Positions 15,230 to 24,344 are shown, counted from the first letter of the stretch. The stretch is 38,093 nucleotides of DNA from Desulfuromusa sp. (GCA_021157505.1 JAGGWI010000024.1:1-38093), one strand, 5' to 3'. The notes: generated by a model not told the origin, from the sequence alone. Numbers and translations are program-made.

Positions 15230-15634
15230 TTAAGCAATCACCGGAATAATTTCAAAAGTCTCGCCATTTTTTCGCCGTTCAACATAGGTATAGATTTGTT
15301 TAAATTCACCCTGAAGCGACTCCAGAATAGCGGGGATAGCTGCAACATTGACAACAACCGGCTGGTACTTTGTCTGCTTGGCTATCTTAATAAAGTTTGG
15401 ACTCTTCTGATGTGCAACAAAAATTTCTGCATCATCAACTATTGAGATAATCGCCTTCATCTTGTCGGCTTGCGCATGCTCCATATCCTTGGCGACATTT
15501 TTACGCTGTTCAATAAATGTACCTCCGGTATTTTCAACCAGATCGTAAATATAAAAATACTCCGTATCTCCCATATGGGTTGTAGCGATATCCTCCCCAT
15601 TATTTGAGCCAATACAAATCCTTAACGTACGCAT
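15230..15634 (-). CDS. NifX/NifB-C-type dinitrogenase cofactor-like protein
   Basis: This 134-residue protein has the look of the dinitrogenase iron-molybdenum cofactor family (PF02579). It begins with RICIGSNNGEDIATTHMGD, where the family has a strand, loop and conserved His, then a YFYIYDL strand. A central segment follows (KAIISIVDDAEIFVAH), and a PVVVN strand ends the fold. Family members bind or carry Fe-S/FeMo-co precursors or have related unknown roles. No nitrogenase genes are present, so a nif function should not be assumed. GAGGGTGA lies just before the ATG. It converges with the interrupted hydrolase-OsmC gene (9 bp gap). Confidence 0.6.
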   Translation of the reverse strand: MRTLRICIGSNNGEDIATTHMGDTEYFYIYDLVENTGGTFIEQRKNVAKDMEHAQADKMKAIISIVDDAEIFVAHQKSPNFIKIAKQTKYQPVVVNVAAIPAILESLQGEFKQIYTYVERRKNGETFEIIPVIA

Positions 15635-15692
15635 AATTCACCCTCAACCAGAAGCTTAAAAATTTAATATCATTTTAGAGTAGATACTTGTC

Positions 15693-17594
15693 TCAACCCA
15701 CCGTAGCCTTCGGGCTTTGATACTGTGTTGCCTGCTTAACTTTTTTCATGATCCCTTCAGCATCAAGCCCTAATTGGGCACGTAATTCGGCCTGGGTTCC
15801 CTGACCAACAAAATGATCTGGAATTCCAACCCGCAATACTGGCATGACCAAACCAGTGTCACTCAGCAATTCAAGAACCGCTGCCCCGAATCCCCCCTGC
15901 AGGGAATTTTCTTCAGCAGTAATCACAAAAGGAACTTTTTCTGCCTGTGCTATGATCAAATCACTGTCCAGAGGTTTGATAAAGCGGGCATCAACAACAG
16001 CGATATTGATCCCCTGTTTGGCGAGTTGATCCGCAGCGGCCAATGCTTCATCAACCATGATCCCGACCGCGATCACTAAACCGTCATTCCCTTCACGCAA
16101 CAATTCTCCCCTGCCAATTTGCACCGGATCAATATTGTCAAGCAACGGCAAACCGACACCATTGCCGCGAGGATAGCGATAGGCAAAAGGTCCTTCTGTT
16201 AAACTTGCGGTTTTCATCAACCGCTGAAGTTCCACCTCATTACGTGGTACCGCGAAATTCAAATTTGGAACATGGCGTAAAAACGAAAGATCAAACACAC
16301 CATGGTGGGTTGGACCGTCAGCACCAACTAATCCGGCCCGATCCAGAGCAAATGTAACCGGCAGATTCTGCAAACAGACATCATGCAAAACCTGATCGTA
16401 AGCACGTTGCATAAAGGTCGAATAGATTGTCACCACCGGACGCAATCCGCGGCAGGCCAACCCGGCAGCAAAAGTCACAGCATGCTGTTCAGCGATACCT
16501 ACATCAAAAAAACGCTCGGGAAAGATTTCTGAAAATTTATGCAATCCGGTTCCTTCAGCCATAGCCGCAGTAATTGCGACTATTCTTTCATCCTCACGGG
16601 CAAGATCAATCAGGGTATCACCAAAAACTTTGGTGTAAGAAGGTGCGGTACTCGTTTGACCACCTAAAGTTTCACCAGTTTCAGAATTGAATGGTCCAAT
16701 GCCATGAAACTTGGGAGGGTTCTGCTCTGCCGGTTCATAACCCTTCCCTTTTTTTGTGAGGACATGTAACAGTACCGGTCCTTTAATCTGGGCGACGTTA
16801 TGCAGAGTTTCAGTCAATTCTTCAATATTATGCCCATCAAGCGGCCCAAAATAATCAAAACCAAACCCTTCAAACAACATCCCCGGAGTCATAAAACTTT
16901 TCAGAGATTCCTCAGCACGCTTCGCCAGATTAACCAGATCACGACCGATCCCCGGGACATAACTCAGGATATTTTCGGTCTCTTTTTTAAAGCGGATAAA
17001 AGATTCAGAGGTCATTTTGCGACTCATAAAAGAAGACAACGCACCAACATTTTGAGAAATCGACATTTCGTTGTCATTCAAAATAACAACCAGTTTTTGC
17101 TTCAGATGTCCCGCATGATTCAAACCTTCGAATGCCATTCCCGCTGTCAACGAACCATCGCCGATGACGGCTATGACCTTGTTGTCTTCCCCGACAATAT
17201 CTCTTCCAGCCGCCATCCCTAATGCTGCAGAGATAGAAGTGCTGGAATGACCGACACCAAAACAATCATGCTCGCTCTCATTCCGCTTTGGAAATCCACT
17301 GAGACCATTCAATTGGCGCAATGTCCCAAATTGGCCCTGACGTCCTGTCAATAATTTATGGGCATAAGCCTGATGACCGACATCCCAGATAATCTGATCA
17401 TTGGGTGTCTCAAAAACTCGATGCAACGCAATCGTGAGCTCAACAACTCCGAGGGAGCTCCCTAAATGTCCACCTGTGGTTGCAACTGTTGAAACAATTT
17501 GCTCACGCAACTCTTCCGCCAATTGTGACAGTTGTTTTTTATCCAGCTTTTTAAGTTCTGCTGGTGACTTTATTTCTGAAAGAAGGGTTTCCAT
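15693..17594 (-). CDS. dxs: 1-deoxy-D-xylulose-5-phosphate synthase
   Basis: This 633-residue transketolase-like enzyme condenses pyruvate and glyceraldehyde 3-phosphate, the first step of the methylerythritol phosphate route to isoprenoids. The thiamine diphosphate site shows GDGSLT (145-150) and NDN (173-175). GGHLGSS (41-47) carries the active-site His. The middle domain has DVGIAEQHA with the catalytic Glu, followed by the DRAGLVGADGPTHHG stretch typical of Dxs. The C-terminal transketolase domain is complete. AGGAAGC precedes the ATG. It is the last gene of an xseB-ispA-dxs run, 38 bases after ispA, so precursor supply and farnesyl synthesis are co-expressed. Confidence 0.97.
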   Translation of the reverse strand: METLLSEIKSPAELKKLDKKQLSQLAEELREQIVSTVATTGGHLGSSLGVVELTIALHRVFETPNDQIIWDVGHQAYAHKLLTGRQGQFGTLRQLNGLSGFPKRNESEHDCFGVGHSSTSISAALGMAAGRDIVGEDNKVIAVIGDGSLTAGMAFEGLNHAGHLKQKLVVILNDNEMSISQNVGALSSFMSRKMTSESFIRFKKETENILSYVPGIGRDLVNLAKRAEESLKSFMTPGMLFEGFGFDYFGPLDGHNIEELTETLHNVAQIKGPVLLHVLTKKGKGYEPAEQNPPKFHGIGPFNSETGETLGGQTSTAPSYTKVFGDTLIDLAREDERIVAITAAMAEGTGLHKFSEIFPERFFDVGIAEQHAVTFAAGLACRGLRPVVTIYSTFMQRAYDQVLHDVCLQNLPVTFALDRAGLVGADGPTHHGVFDLSFLRHVPNLNFAVPRNEVELQRLMKTASLTEGPFAYRYPRGNGVGLPLLDNIDPVQIGRGELLREGNDGLVIAVGIMVDEALAAADQLAKQGINIAVVDARFIKPLDSDLIIAQAEKVPFVITAEENSLQGGFGAAVLELLSDTGLVMPVLRVGIPDHFVGQGTQAELRAQLGLDAEGIMKKVKQATQYQSPKATVG

Positions 17595-17632
17595 TGAGCT
17601 TCCTTGTATAGTGTATTCATGAGGCGATACTT

Positions 17633-18538
17633 TCAGCAGGAGCGATCTACAATATAAGTAGCAATCTCCCGCAGTGGGCGCGCTGAGTCATCAAATATAT
17701 CCAATGCAGACAGTGCCACATCACGCAACTCATTGGCACGTTGTCGTGCTCCATCCAGGCCAAGTAAAGCAGGATAGGTCGCTTTTCCACGCTGCTGATC
17801 GCTACCGACATCCTTCCCCAATTGAGACGGATCAGCCACGATATCAAGAATATCATCGGGAACTTGAAACGCTAATCCTGCAGCCTCACCATAATTACGA
17901 AGCGCCCGGCGCTGCTTAGCAGAAGCCCCTCCCAGCAGGGCACCAACCTCAATTGCAGCCAGAATTAAAGCTCCGGTTTTATGGGTATGGATATATTCCA
18001 GAGTGGTGAGATCAACGGGGCTTTTCTCCGCCTCCATATCAACAACCTGGCCACCCACCATACCACAGGAACCGCTCCCTTTTGCTATAATGTTGATCAC
18101 TTCGAGAGACTGTTCAGCAGGGATATCACCCCAGATATTTTTATTGGAGAGAAGGATAAATGCTTCTGTTAATAGCCCGTCACCAGCTAAAATTGCTGTG
18201 GCCTCGCCATAAACTTTATGATTGGTTGGATTTCCACGGCGAAAATCATCGTCATCCATAGCAGGAAGGTCATCATGAATGAGCGAATAGCTATGAACCA
18301 TTTCAATAGCACAGGCCGCCGGCAATACCTTTTTCATCTCTCCGCCAACAGCTTCACAAGCTGCCAGCATTAAAATCGGGCGAATCCGTTTTCCACCAGC
18401 AAAAACAGAATAACGCATCGCTGTATGCAAACGGGTTGGAAGAGTATCAACCCCGGGAAGAAAACGATCCAGAGATGAGTCAACCAGTCGAACTCTTTCT
18501 TTTAAATAGGTCTGCAACTGCCAATCATGATCAACCAT
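17633..18538 (-). CDS. ispA: Farnesyl diphosphate synthase (short-chain polyprenyl synthetase)
   Basis: With the start at 18538 (ATG preceded by CGGGAG, overlapping the xseB stop by 8 bases) the enzyme has 301 residues. The first Asp-rich motif is DDLPAMD (89-95), with the four-residue spacing of bacterial farnesyl/geranylgeranyl synthases. The second is DDILD (228-232). GGKRIRP is at 48-54. It extends dimethylallyl diphosphate with two isopentenyl units, feeding the long-chain synthase encoded at 4624. Farnesyl versus geranylgeranyl product cannot be fixed by eye. Translational coupling to xseB is likely from the overlap. Confidence 0.95.
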   Translation of the reverse strand: MVDHDWQLQTYLKERVRLVDSSLDRFLPGVDTLPTRLHTAMRYSVFAGGKRIRPILMLAACEAVGGEMKKVLPAACAIEMVHSYSLIHDDLPAMDDDDFRRGNPTNHKVYGEATAILAGDGLLTEAFILLSNKNIWGDIPAEQSLEVINIIAKGSGSCGMVGGQVVDMEAEKSPVDLTTLEYIHTHKTGALILAAIEVGALLGGASAKQRRALRNYGEAAGLAFQVPDDILDIVADPSQLGKDVGSDQQRGKATYPALLGLDGARQRANELRDVALSALDIFDDSARPLREIATYIVDRSC

Positions 18539-18755
18539 CAAAAGGCTCCCGCTGCAACATCCCATCATCTTGCTGAAGCAGTTGTTCAACCTGCAATTCA
18601 ACTTTACGCAACGATTGGCGACAGCTATCTGCCTGCTTAACTCCAGCAGAAAAAACTTTTAACGCCTGATCCAGGGTAAGATCACCCGATTCAAGTTGTT
18701 CAACTGCTTCTTCAAGCTTTTGTAGTGATACTTCAAAATTTATTTTTGTGGCCAT
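18531..18755 (-). CDS. xseB: Exodeoxyribonuclease VII small subunit
   Basis: This 74-residue all-helical protein contains the conserved LEEAVEQLESGDLTLDQALK segment and a following helix, the complete family length. It binds in several copies to the large subunit to form exonuclease VII, which degrades single-stranded DNA from both ends. The start at 18755 has AGGGG nine bases upstream (minus strand of 18764-18768); a longer in-frame start at 18764 would overlap that site. The CTAG edge of a foldback element abuts this ribosome-binding site. xseA lies upstream on the same strand, separated by the element and 65 more bases. Confidence 0.94.
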   Translation of the reverse strand: MATKINFEVSLQKLEEAVEQLESGDLTLDQALKVFSAGVKQADSCRQSLRKVELQVEQLLQQDDGMLQREPFDG

Positions 18756-18766
18756 AATTATCACCC

Positions 18767-18934
18767 CTAGGAGTCTGTCGAACTATACGGTCCGAAGCGA
18801 AAATTTGGAAGTTTGAGGCCAGATTTTAGCTCGTTTGAGATTAATAGCCGTAGCTATTGGTCGAAAAGGAGCTGAAATATGGACCAAACAGCCGGATTTG
18901 CAGCCGGATCATGTATAGGCCGACAGCCTCCTGG
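18767..18934. repeat. CTAG-bounded foldback element, copy 3 (168 bp)
   Basis: The left end is CTAGGAGTCTGTCGAACTAT; the right end is ATAGGCCGACAGCCTCCTGG, so the far CTAG has become CTGG. Interior sequence parallels copy 1 along its full length (CGAAGCGAAAATTTGGAAG, then GGACCAAACAGCCGGATTTGC). The hairpin tip is AATAGCCGTAGCTATT. It lies between xseA and xseB; its left CTAG shares the first bases of the xseB Shine-Dalgarno sequence. A transcript through both genes would carry the hairpin. Confidence 0.82.
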
Positions 18935-18999
18935 CAGAACTGAATATTGTGTTCTTGATTATCGACAGCAGCGGAGTATGCCGTCAAGTGCTTAAACTG

Positions 19000-20208
19000 T
19001 TATTTAGGACCTTTTCCATCAATTAACGTCACCGTTGCCGTGACTTCTCCGCTAGCAAGCTCAACCTGCAGTTGATCTCCGATCTGTAACTGTGCAGATC
19101 CATGGACAACCTCGCCGGTCTGTTTTTGTTTAACAATTGCGTAACCACGGGACAATACCGCCACCGGAGATAATGTTTGCAGTCGACTCAGCAGAAGTGT
19201 CAGCCGATGTTGCTGCTGAACAAAGAGCTCTGTCATCGCCTGCTGTAGACGTAAGTGCAATTGTTGTAACTGCAGCTGGCGTATTTTAACTAATTCAGAC
19301 GGGGCTTTTAATCTTTTCTCCAACCCATACAGGTTATTAGCGAGTAAGGACAAACGAGAACGTATTTGCGCTGCCAACCGCAGCGTCAATTGATCCAGAT
19401 GACGTTCCAGTTCCAGACGATTTTTCACCACCAGTTCTGCTGCTGCACTCGGAGTCGGAGCCCGTAAATCAGCAACCAGATCAGCAATAGAAAAATCGAC
19501 TTCGTGTCCAACCGCAGAAATAACCGGAATCTTTGACGCAACTATTGCCCTGGCGACTATTTCTTCATTAAATGCCCAGAGGTCTTCGCGTGAGCCCCCG
19601 CCACGCCCGACGATAAGAACATCAACAGCAGTTTCCCTGTTCAAGTCAGCTATTGCCGCAGCTATTTCCTCGGCAGCACCTTTACCTTGAACCCGGACTG
19701 AGCGTAACAGAACCTGCAACCCGGCAGAGCGCCGCCGCAACACGTTCAAAATATCCTGAATAGCCGCACCGGAGGCCGAGGTTACAAGACCAATCGTTCG
19801 CGGAAAGGGGGGTAAAGGTTGTTTTAAATTTGGAGCAAATAACCCCTCCCGTTCCAGTTTTTCCTTTAGCTGATCAAAAGCAAGTTGCAGGGAGCCTACA
19901 CCTTCTGGCTCAATTCCTTCGACAATCAGCTGCAAATCGCCCCGTTGTGGGTAAATAGAAACCCGACCACGGCAAATAACTGCCAAACCATCCACAGGCT
20001 TGAAACGCAGCACCCTGGCATGGCTACGAAACATGGCGCATTTAATCTGGGCCTTTTTATCTTTCAAGGTGAAGTAATAGTGACCAGATGGAGGCTGAGA
20101 GACGTTGCTCAATTCTCCCTGAACCAGGACCTCAACAAAGTTATCTTCAACCAGTTCCTGCAACAGCTGGACTAAGATTGATACTGAAATAGCAGACGAT
20201 ATATCCAT
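19000..20208 (-). CDS. xseA: Exodeoxyribonuclease VII large subunit
   Basis: This 402-residue catalytic subunit has an N-terminal OB-fold for single-stranded DNA (about 1-100) and the nuclease core (about 125-310). The core shows GLVTSASGAAIQD and the signature GRGGGSREDLWAFNEE (about 202-217). A coiled-coil region (about 265-350) follows that would bind XseB, and a short C-terminal beta segment (VLSRGYAIV) completes it. It is slightly shorter than the E. coli protein but complete. A TATAAT-like -10 at 20251-20256 on the minus strand could serve it. It is separated from xseB by the foldback element at 18767-18934. Confidence 0.95.
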   Translation of the reverse strand: MDISSAISVSILVQLLQELVEDNFVEVLVQGELSNVSQPPSGHYYFTLKDKKAQIKCAMFRSHARVLRFKPVDGLAVICRGRVSIYPQRGDLQLIVEGIEPEGVGSLQLAFDQLKEKLEREGLFAPNLKQPLPPFPRTIGLVTSASGAAIQDILNVLRRRSAGLQVLLRSVRVQGKGAAEEIAAAIADLNRETAVDVLIVGRGGGSREDLWAFNEEIVARAIVASKIPVISAVGHEVDFSIADLVADLRAPTPSAAAELVVKNRLELERHLDQLTLRLAAQIRSRLSLLANNLYGLEKRLKAPSELVKIRQLQLQQLHLRLQQAMTELFVQQQHRLTLLLSRLQTLSPVAVLSRGYAIVKQKQTGEVVHGSAQLQIGDQLQVELASGEVTATVTLIDGKGPK

Positions 20209-20273
20209 TGTTTATAAAAGCCCTGTCACCCCACAGAAGTAAAGGGAGACATTATAACTCTCTTCAATCCAGA

Positions 20274-20302
20274 TTGACAGGATTGAGAGAACCCCCTATA
20301 AA
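20274..20302 (+). promoter_or_regulatory. Strong sigma-70-like promoter of the ParA-like gene
   Basis: TTGACA at 20274-20279 and TATAAA at 20297-20302 with a 17-bp spacer lie about 35 bases before the ATG at 20338, which is preceded by TTGGGGA. Confidence 0.7.
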
Positions 20303-20337
20303 TAGTTATTTTTTCAATATTCATTGTTGGGGAACCC

Positions 20338-21753
20338 ATGTCACGCGCGTATATCATAACTGTCGCCAGCGAAAAAGGTGGGGTTGGAAAAACCACTCTG
20401 GCGACCAATCTGGCCATTTATTTAAAAGGTCTGGCCGAAGATCTACCGGTCACCCTATTCAGTTTCGATAATCATTTTACCGTTGACCAGATGTTTCGAC
20501 TGAGCAAAACAATCGGCTCCCAAAATGTGGGTCATCTATTTACCGGAAGTGACCCCATCGACCTGCTCACCGACGGTCAGTACGGTGTTAATTATATCCC
20601 GTCCAGCCGCAATCTGGCGAACCCGCAGCAACAGTTAAAGAGTGTGGAACAACTCGCCCAGGTCATCAGTCGCTCGTCTTTACCAGGGATAGTCATTATC
20701 GACACCAGCCCGGTCCTTGATCTCTATACCCTCAACGCACTCTATGCTGCAGATCGTATCATTGTTCCGATCAAGGATGCCCCTTCACTGGAAAACTGCC
20801 AAAACCTGGCAGATTTTCTGCTCCAGCACAAACGCTCAAAAACAGTGTTAAAGCTTTTACCCTGCCTGATCGACACCCGCATCCGCTTTGATGGCCCATT
20901 TCGCAATTCATACCAGTTGCTGAAAGCTTATGCAATCAATCGGGGCTATCGTTGTTATGAAGGATTTATCGCTAAAAGCCCAAAAGTAGAGTCTTTGATC
21001 ACAAATCCCTCAGGAAAAATCTATGCCGTCATCACCCATGGCCGCAATACCGGGGTCCATCTCCAGTTGACCCATCTGGCAAGACAAGTTTACCTCGATT
21101 ATCTGGAGCATGGGCCGATCAGACTAACAGAAGTGGCGAGTGAACTTTTTAATCAGGAAAAAGATTTTCTCCAGAAATACAACTCGCGAGTTAACAATCT
21201 TCAACCAAACTGCCTTTGTTGCGATCTCCCTATTCCAAAAACAGGGGTTTGGCCAAACGCCTATTTTCTGGAAAATGAAACCGGTCAGTTAAGTGGCTTC
21301 ATTGAGGAAGACTGTTTATTGGAACTGCTACTCCAGAATTTCAATCCGGGTTTAAATAGCAAAGAGCAACAAAAGCTCCTCCAAGAAATACTGATCGGGG
21401 CAGCAGACAGCTCCTTATTGCTGCTACAAAAAACTCAAATTAATGATGAACAAGCCAGACTTGACCTGTTCCGGTTAAATCAACAGGGGAGGAGGATTTC
21501 CGAACGCAGTATGATGTCAAAAAAAAGGGGACGATTTCAGAGAAAAGGGAAAACCAGCCTGCTACAACTCTTTGATATCGCAGCTATGGGGCGTGCCGAA
21601 CCGTTCCAGCAATTACTGCTTCGACAGGCCGATAAAAACCCCCTTGATCTCCTTAGACACCACAATTATCTGAAGTGGCAAACTCTCTTTAGCCGGATTC
21701 AGATTGAGCAGACACTGGAGACAGAGGCGAGGAGGCCGTCGGACGATCCATGA
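20338..21753 (+). CDS. Orphan ParA/MinD-type ATPase with unassigned C-terminal region
   Basis: Of 471 residues, the first 260 or so form a ParA/MinD-type P-loop ATPase. The deviant Walker A is KGGVGKTT (13-20), with Lys14-type signature position in the usual place, and IIDTSP (120-125) is the following switch motif. The C-terminal 210 residues match nothing I recognise. They include CLCC (292-295) and C326, possibly a metal site, and a basic patch (SKKRGRFQRKGK, 394-405). There is no ParB, parS-like repeat or flagellar/pilus neighbour, so chromosome segregation is not implied. The gene has its own promoter. Its last codons (from about ARRPSDDP) and its stop lie inside a foldback element, so the original C-terminus was probably different. 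Confidence 0.75.
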   Translation: MSRAYIITVASEKGGVGKTTLATNLAIYLKGLAEDLPVTLFSFDNHFTVDQMFRLSKTIGSQNVGHLFTGSDPIDLLTDGQYGVNYIPSSRNLANPQQQLKSVEQLAQVISRSSLPGIVIIDTSPVLDLYTLNALYAADRIIVPIKDAPSLENCQNLADFLLQHKRSKTVLKLLPCLIDTRIRFDGPFRNSYQLLKAYAINRGYRCYEGFIAKSPKVESLITNPSGKIYAVITHGRNTGVHLQLTHLARQVYLDYLEHGPIRLTEVASELFNQEKDFLQKYNSRVNNLQPNCLCCDLPIPKTGVWPNAYFLENETGQLSGFIEEDCLLELLLQNFNPGLNSKEQQKLLQEILIGAADSSLLLLQKTQINDEQARLDLFRLNQQGRRISERSMMSKKRGRFQRKGKTSLLQLFDIAAMGRAEPFQQLLLRQADKNPLDLLRHHNYLKWQTLFSRIQIEQTLETEARRPSDDP

Positions 21754-21805
21754 ACTGGCTGCAAATCCAATTTTCGTGCAGTCCGTAGTGTCCGACTGCC
21801 TCCTA
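21728..21805. repeat. Internally deleted CTAG-family foldback element, copy 4
   Basis: The ends CGAGGAGGCCGTCGGAC and GTCCGACTGCCTCCTAT are diverged family ends. The inside is short: CATGAACTGGCTGCAAATCC and CAATTTTCG match, in reverse orientation, the outer parts of copy 3, and the central 90 bases or so are missing. It overlaps the 3' end of the ParA-like gene, supplying its stop codon, and ends 15 bases before the convergent deacetylase gene. Confidence 0.7.
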
Positions 21806-21819
21806 TATAACTCTATCAT

Positions 21820-23007
21820 TCAATAGGTATGAACCAGATCTGAAGCGGAGACAAAATCAACCGACTGCTGTTGCAGCCACCCCTGTTCTAAGCGGAAGGC
21901 CTCCAGGGTTTCTGCGTGGGGGTGGCAGATCGCTATAATTTCTTGGTTTTTACCTGCCATAGTAACCATCTTGCGAATCTGTTTCCGGATATAAGCAACA
22001 TTCGCTTTATTATCTAAAAAAATATTTCGCGTTGCCGTTTTCAACCCCATTTTACGGGCTTCAGAGAAAGCAACTGAATTGCCAATCGTACGACTGTCGA
22101 TAAAGAAAAGATCATACTGTTTCAACTCCTTCAATACCACCTGCATGGCTTCTGCTTCTTCTGTATATCTTGATCCCATATGATTATTACAGCCAACGGC
22201 ACCTGGTACCCCCTCTATATAGGATTGGATCAAACGGTGAGTTTCAGCTTCTGACTGCCCCAGCAACAATGCATTTGTCCCAGGATTAGTTTCGGGATAA
22301 CTGCGTGGCTGCATTGGCATATGAATCATATATTCCCGATTGTCGTCCTGCAATAAAGAGGTTGCGGATAGTGCTTTACCAGTCCCAGGCAGAATTGACG
22401 GTGTAATAATGATATCCAGCTGCAGCAATTTCCGCAGCGGGGAAAGTGACATACCTATATCATCCATAATGACAGCAATTTTACCGCGTACATTCTTCAC
22501 CTCTGCCGGCACCTGATAGCGAAGCTCCAACTGCAATTCACCCTGCCAGTAAAGGTCAATAATCCCCTTATTACGGCTGACTTTCAGTTGTGCCGAACTA
22601 TTTGTCTGTTCAATATGACCTTCCAATTCGTTCAAAAACAGGACAGAAGGGAAATCTCCAAAAATCTTTCGAATCTGAATATTTTTGCGGTTCGGCAACT
22701 TACGCCAACCCATCGAATCGGGACCATTGATAAGCTGATTTTCAATCAAAGTCTGGATATCAGCATAACTGTGCGGTTTCAGGGTATGAACAACATCCGC
22801 TGGTTCTTCGTAGACGAGCTCTTTATCGACCGCTACCGGTTCCGTTAAAAAAGATGATTGCAGATAAACTAATGCAACCAGACTAATCACAACAAAGCCA
22901 AATAAGAACGCAGACGCCATAAGAATGCGAATATTCTGGCTTAAAGCCCTTTTTTTCGGAGATTTTCGGCTAGTTTTTTTTGTCGGTTTTTTCTTTTTTG
23001 TTGCCAT
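21820..23007 (-). CDS. Divergent polysaccharide deacetylase (YibQ/DUF610 family)
   Basis: This 395-residue protein begins with a Lys-rich cytoplasmic tail (about 25 residues), then a membrane anchor (about 28-50) and a linker. The C-terminal deacetylase-like domain (about 175-395) shows IAVIMDDIG, MPMQP, NNHMGSRYT and ICHPH, the ordered motifs of the divergent polysaccharide deacetylase family. These retain Asp and His residues at metal positions; activity of the family is not well established. It is the last gene after ftsE-ftsX-envC-ctpA (35 bases after ctpA), a common partnership that suggests a role in septal envelope remodelling. Confidence 0.88.
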   Translation of the reverse strand: MATKKKKPTKKTSRKSPKKRALSQNIRILMASAFLFGFVVISLVALVYLQSSFLTEPVAVDKELVYEEPADVVHTLKPHSYADIQTLIENQLINGPDSMGWRKLPNRKNIQIRKIFGDFPSVLFLNELEGHIEQTNSSAQLKVSRNKGIIDLYWQGELQLELRYQVPAEVKNVRGKIAVIMDDIGMSLSPLRKLLQLDIIITPSILPGTGKALSATSLLQDDNREYMIHMPMQPRSYPETNPGTNALLLGQSEAETHRLIQSYIEGVPGAVGCNNHMGSRYTEEAEAMQVVLKELKQYDLFFIDSRTIGNSVAFSEARKMGLKTATRNIFLDNKANVAYIRKQIRKMVTMAGKNQEIIAICHPHAETLEAFRLEQGWLQQQSVDFVSASDLVHTY

Positions 23008-23042
23008 TGATTAGAAGTTCTTTCGTCAATAATAAAATTGGT

Positions 23043-24329
23043 TCAAGCTGCCGGTTTGCCATACTTGAGAATATTGATTCCTTTGAGTAAATCGAGAGCA
23101 TGCAGCAATTGATTGTCCCCTTTTTCTTTTCGGGTCAATTCTGTAGATTTTTCCTGTTGCTCAGTTTGTTTTTCAGTCAGGGGTTGAAAATGATTCTCCA
23201 AATCCTCCTCTCTGAGCGATAATCCCATTCTTTTCTGCGAGACGTTCAACCGGGCTGGAACAACAATATCGGGACTGATACCCCGCGCCTGGATTGATCT
23301 CCCGGAAGGGGTAAAATACCGGGCAGTCGTCAACCGCAATCCAGAATTATCACTCAGTGGAATAATCGTCTGTACCGAACCCTTACCGAAACTCTGCTCA
23401 CCAAGAATAACGGCACGGTCATGATCCTGTAGCGCTCCAGCAACAATTTCAGCGGCACTGGCACTGCCGGCATTGATCAAGATAATCAGTGGATATTCCG
23501 GTTCCGTTCCAACCTGTTGTGCCGCAAAAGTCATCTGTTCTTCCGCATCACGCCCTTCGGTATAAACAATCAAGCCTTGACTCAAGAAAAGATCAGCAAC
23601 AGCAACAGCCTGGTCCAACAGTCCACCGGGGTTATTGCGTAAATCGAGGATCACCCCGTCCAAGCTACCGCCGTTAGCCTGCCGTAAATCCAGCAAATGT
23701 TCCTTTAGATCATGACTGGTTCGATCCTGAAATTGCGAAACCCGCACATAACCATAATGATCTTGAAGCAAGTCACTTTTAACACTCTGGATCTGAATGA
23801 TAGCGCGAATAATAGTAAAATCCTGCAGTTCAGCCGCTCCGAGACGTTGGATGCTGAGAGTAATCGCCTCCCCTTTAGGACCGCGCATCATCCGCGCTGC
23901 TTCCATGATCCCTATGTCACGGGTTGGTTTACCATTAATTTTGATAATTTCATCTCCGGCTTTAATCCCGGCAACATCGGCTGGAGTATCTTCAATCGGT
24001 GAAACAATAATCAAGGCACCATCCTTAACGGTGATTTCAATTCCTAATCCGCCAAATTCACCATGGGCTTCCGCCTGCATTTCTTCGTACAGCTCCGGGG
24101 TTAAAAAACTGCTATGGGGATCCAGCGTGTTTAACATGCCGCGTAGCGCCCCATAGATCAATTCTTCCATATCGACATTCTCAACATAACTGCTGCGCAC
24201 CAGAGAAAGAACATCGGTAAATATTTCCAGATCCTTATAATCTTCTTCCTGATTGGCACAAACAGAGCCACTGAAACAAAAAAACAGTAGAAAAAAACCT
24301 ATAGAAATTAGTTGCTTAGATTTGAACAT
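23043..24329 (-). CDS. ctpA: Carboxyl-terminal processing protease, S41 family
   Basis: This 428-residue periplasmic protease has a signal peptide (about 1-25), an S41 N-terminal helical region and a PDZ domain (about 88-165). The catalytic domain has VILDLRNNPGG (226-236), NAGSASAAEI with the active-site Ser (289-291) and FGKGSVQ with the general base K316. A charged, Gln/Glu-rich tail follows. It cleaves proteins at their C-termini; in other bacteria Ctp proteins regulate peptidoglycan hydrolases or lipoproteins. It lies 15 bases after envC in the same operon, which suggests that it tunes the amidase system. Confidence 0.95.
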   Translation of the reverse strand: MFKSKQLISIGFFLLFFCFSGSVCANQEEDYKDLEIFTDVLSLVRSSYVENVDMEELIYGALRGMLNTLDPHSSFLTPELYEEMQAEAHGEFGGLGIEITVKDGALIIVSPIEDTPADVAGIKAGDEIIKINGKPTRDIGIMEAARMMRGPKGEAITLSIQRLGAAELQDFTIIRAIIQIQSVKSDLLQDHYGYVRVSQFQDRTSHDLKEHLLDLRQANGGSLDGVILDLRNNPGGLLDQAVAVADLFLSQGLIVYTEGRDAEEQMTFAAQQVGTEPEYPLIILINAGSASAAEIVAGALQDHDRAVILGEQSFGKGSVQTIIPLSDNSGLRLTTARYFTPSGRSIQARGISPDIVVPARLNVSQKRMGLSLREEDLENHFQPLTEKQTEQQEKSTELTRKEKGDNQLLHALDLLKGINILKYGKPAA

Positions 24330-24344
24330 AAAAACCTCATAATT

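Noticed and set aside
15230..15634. Nitrogen fixation locus suggested by a NifX-like protein
   Set aside because: No other nif gene is present and this family has many members outside nitrogen fixation.
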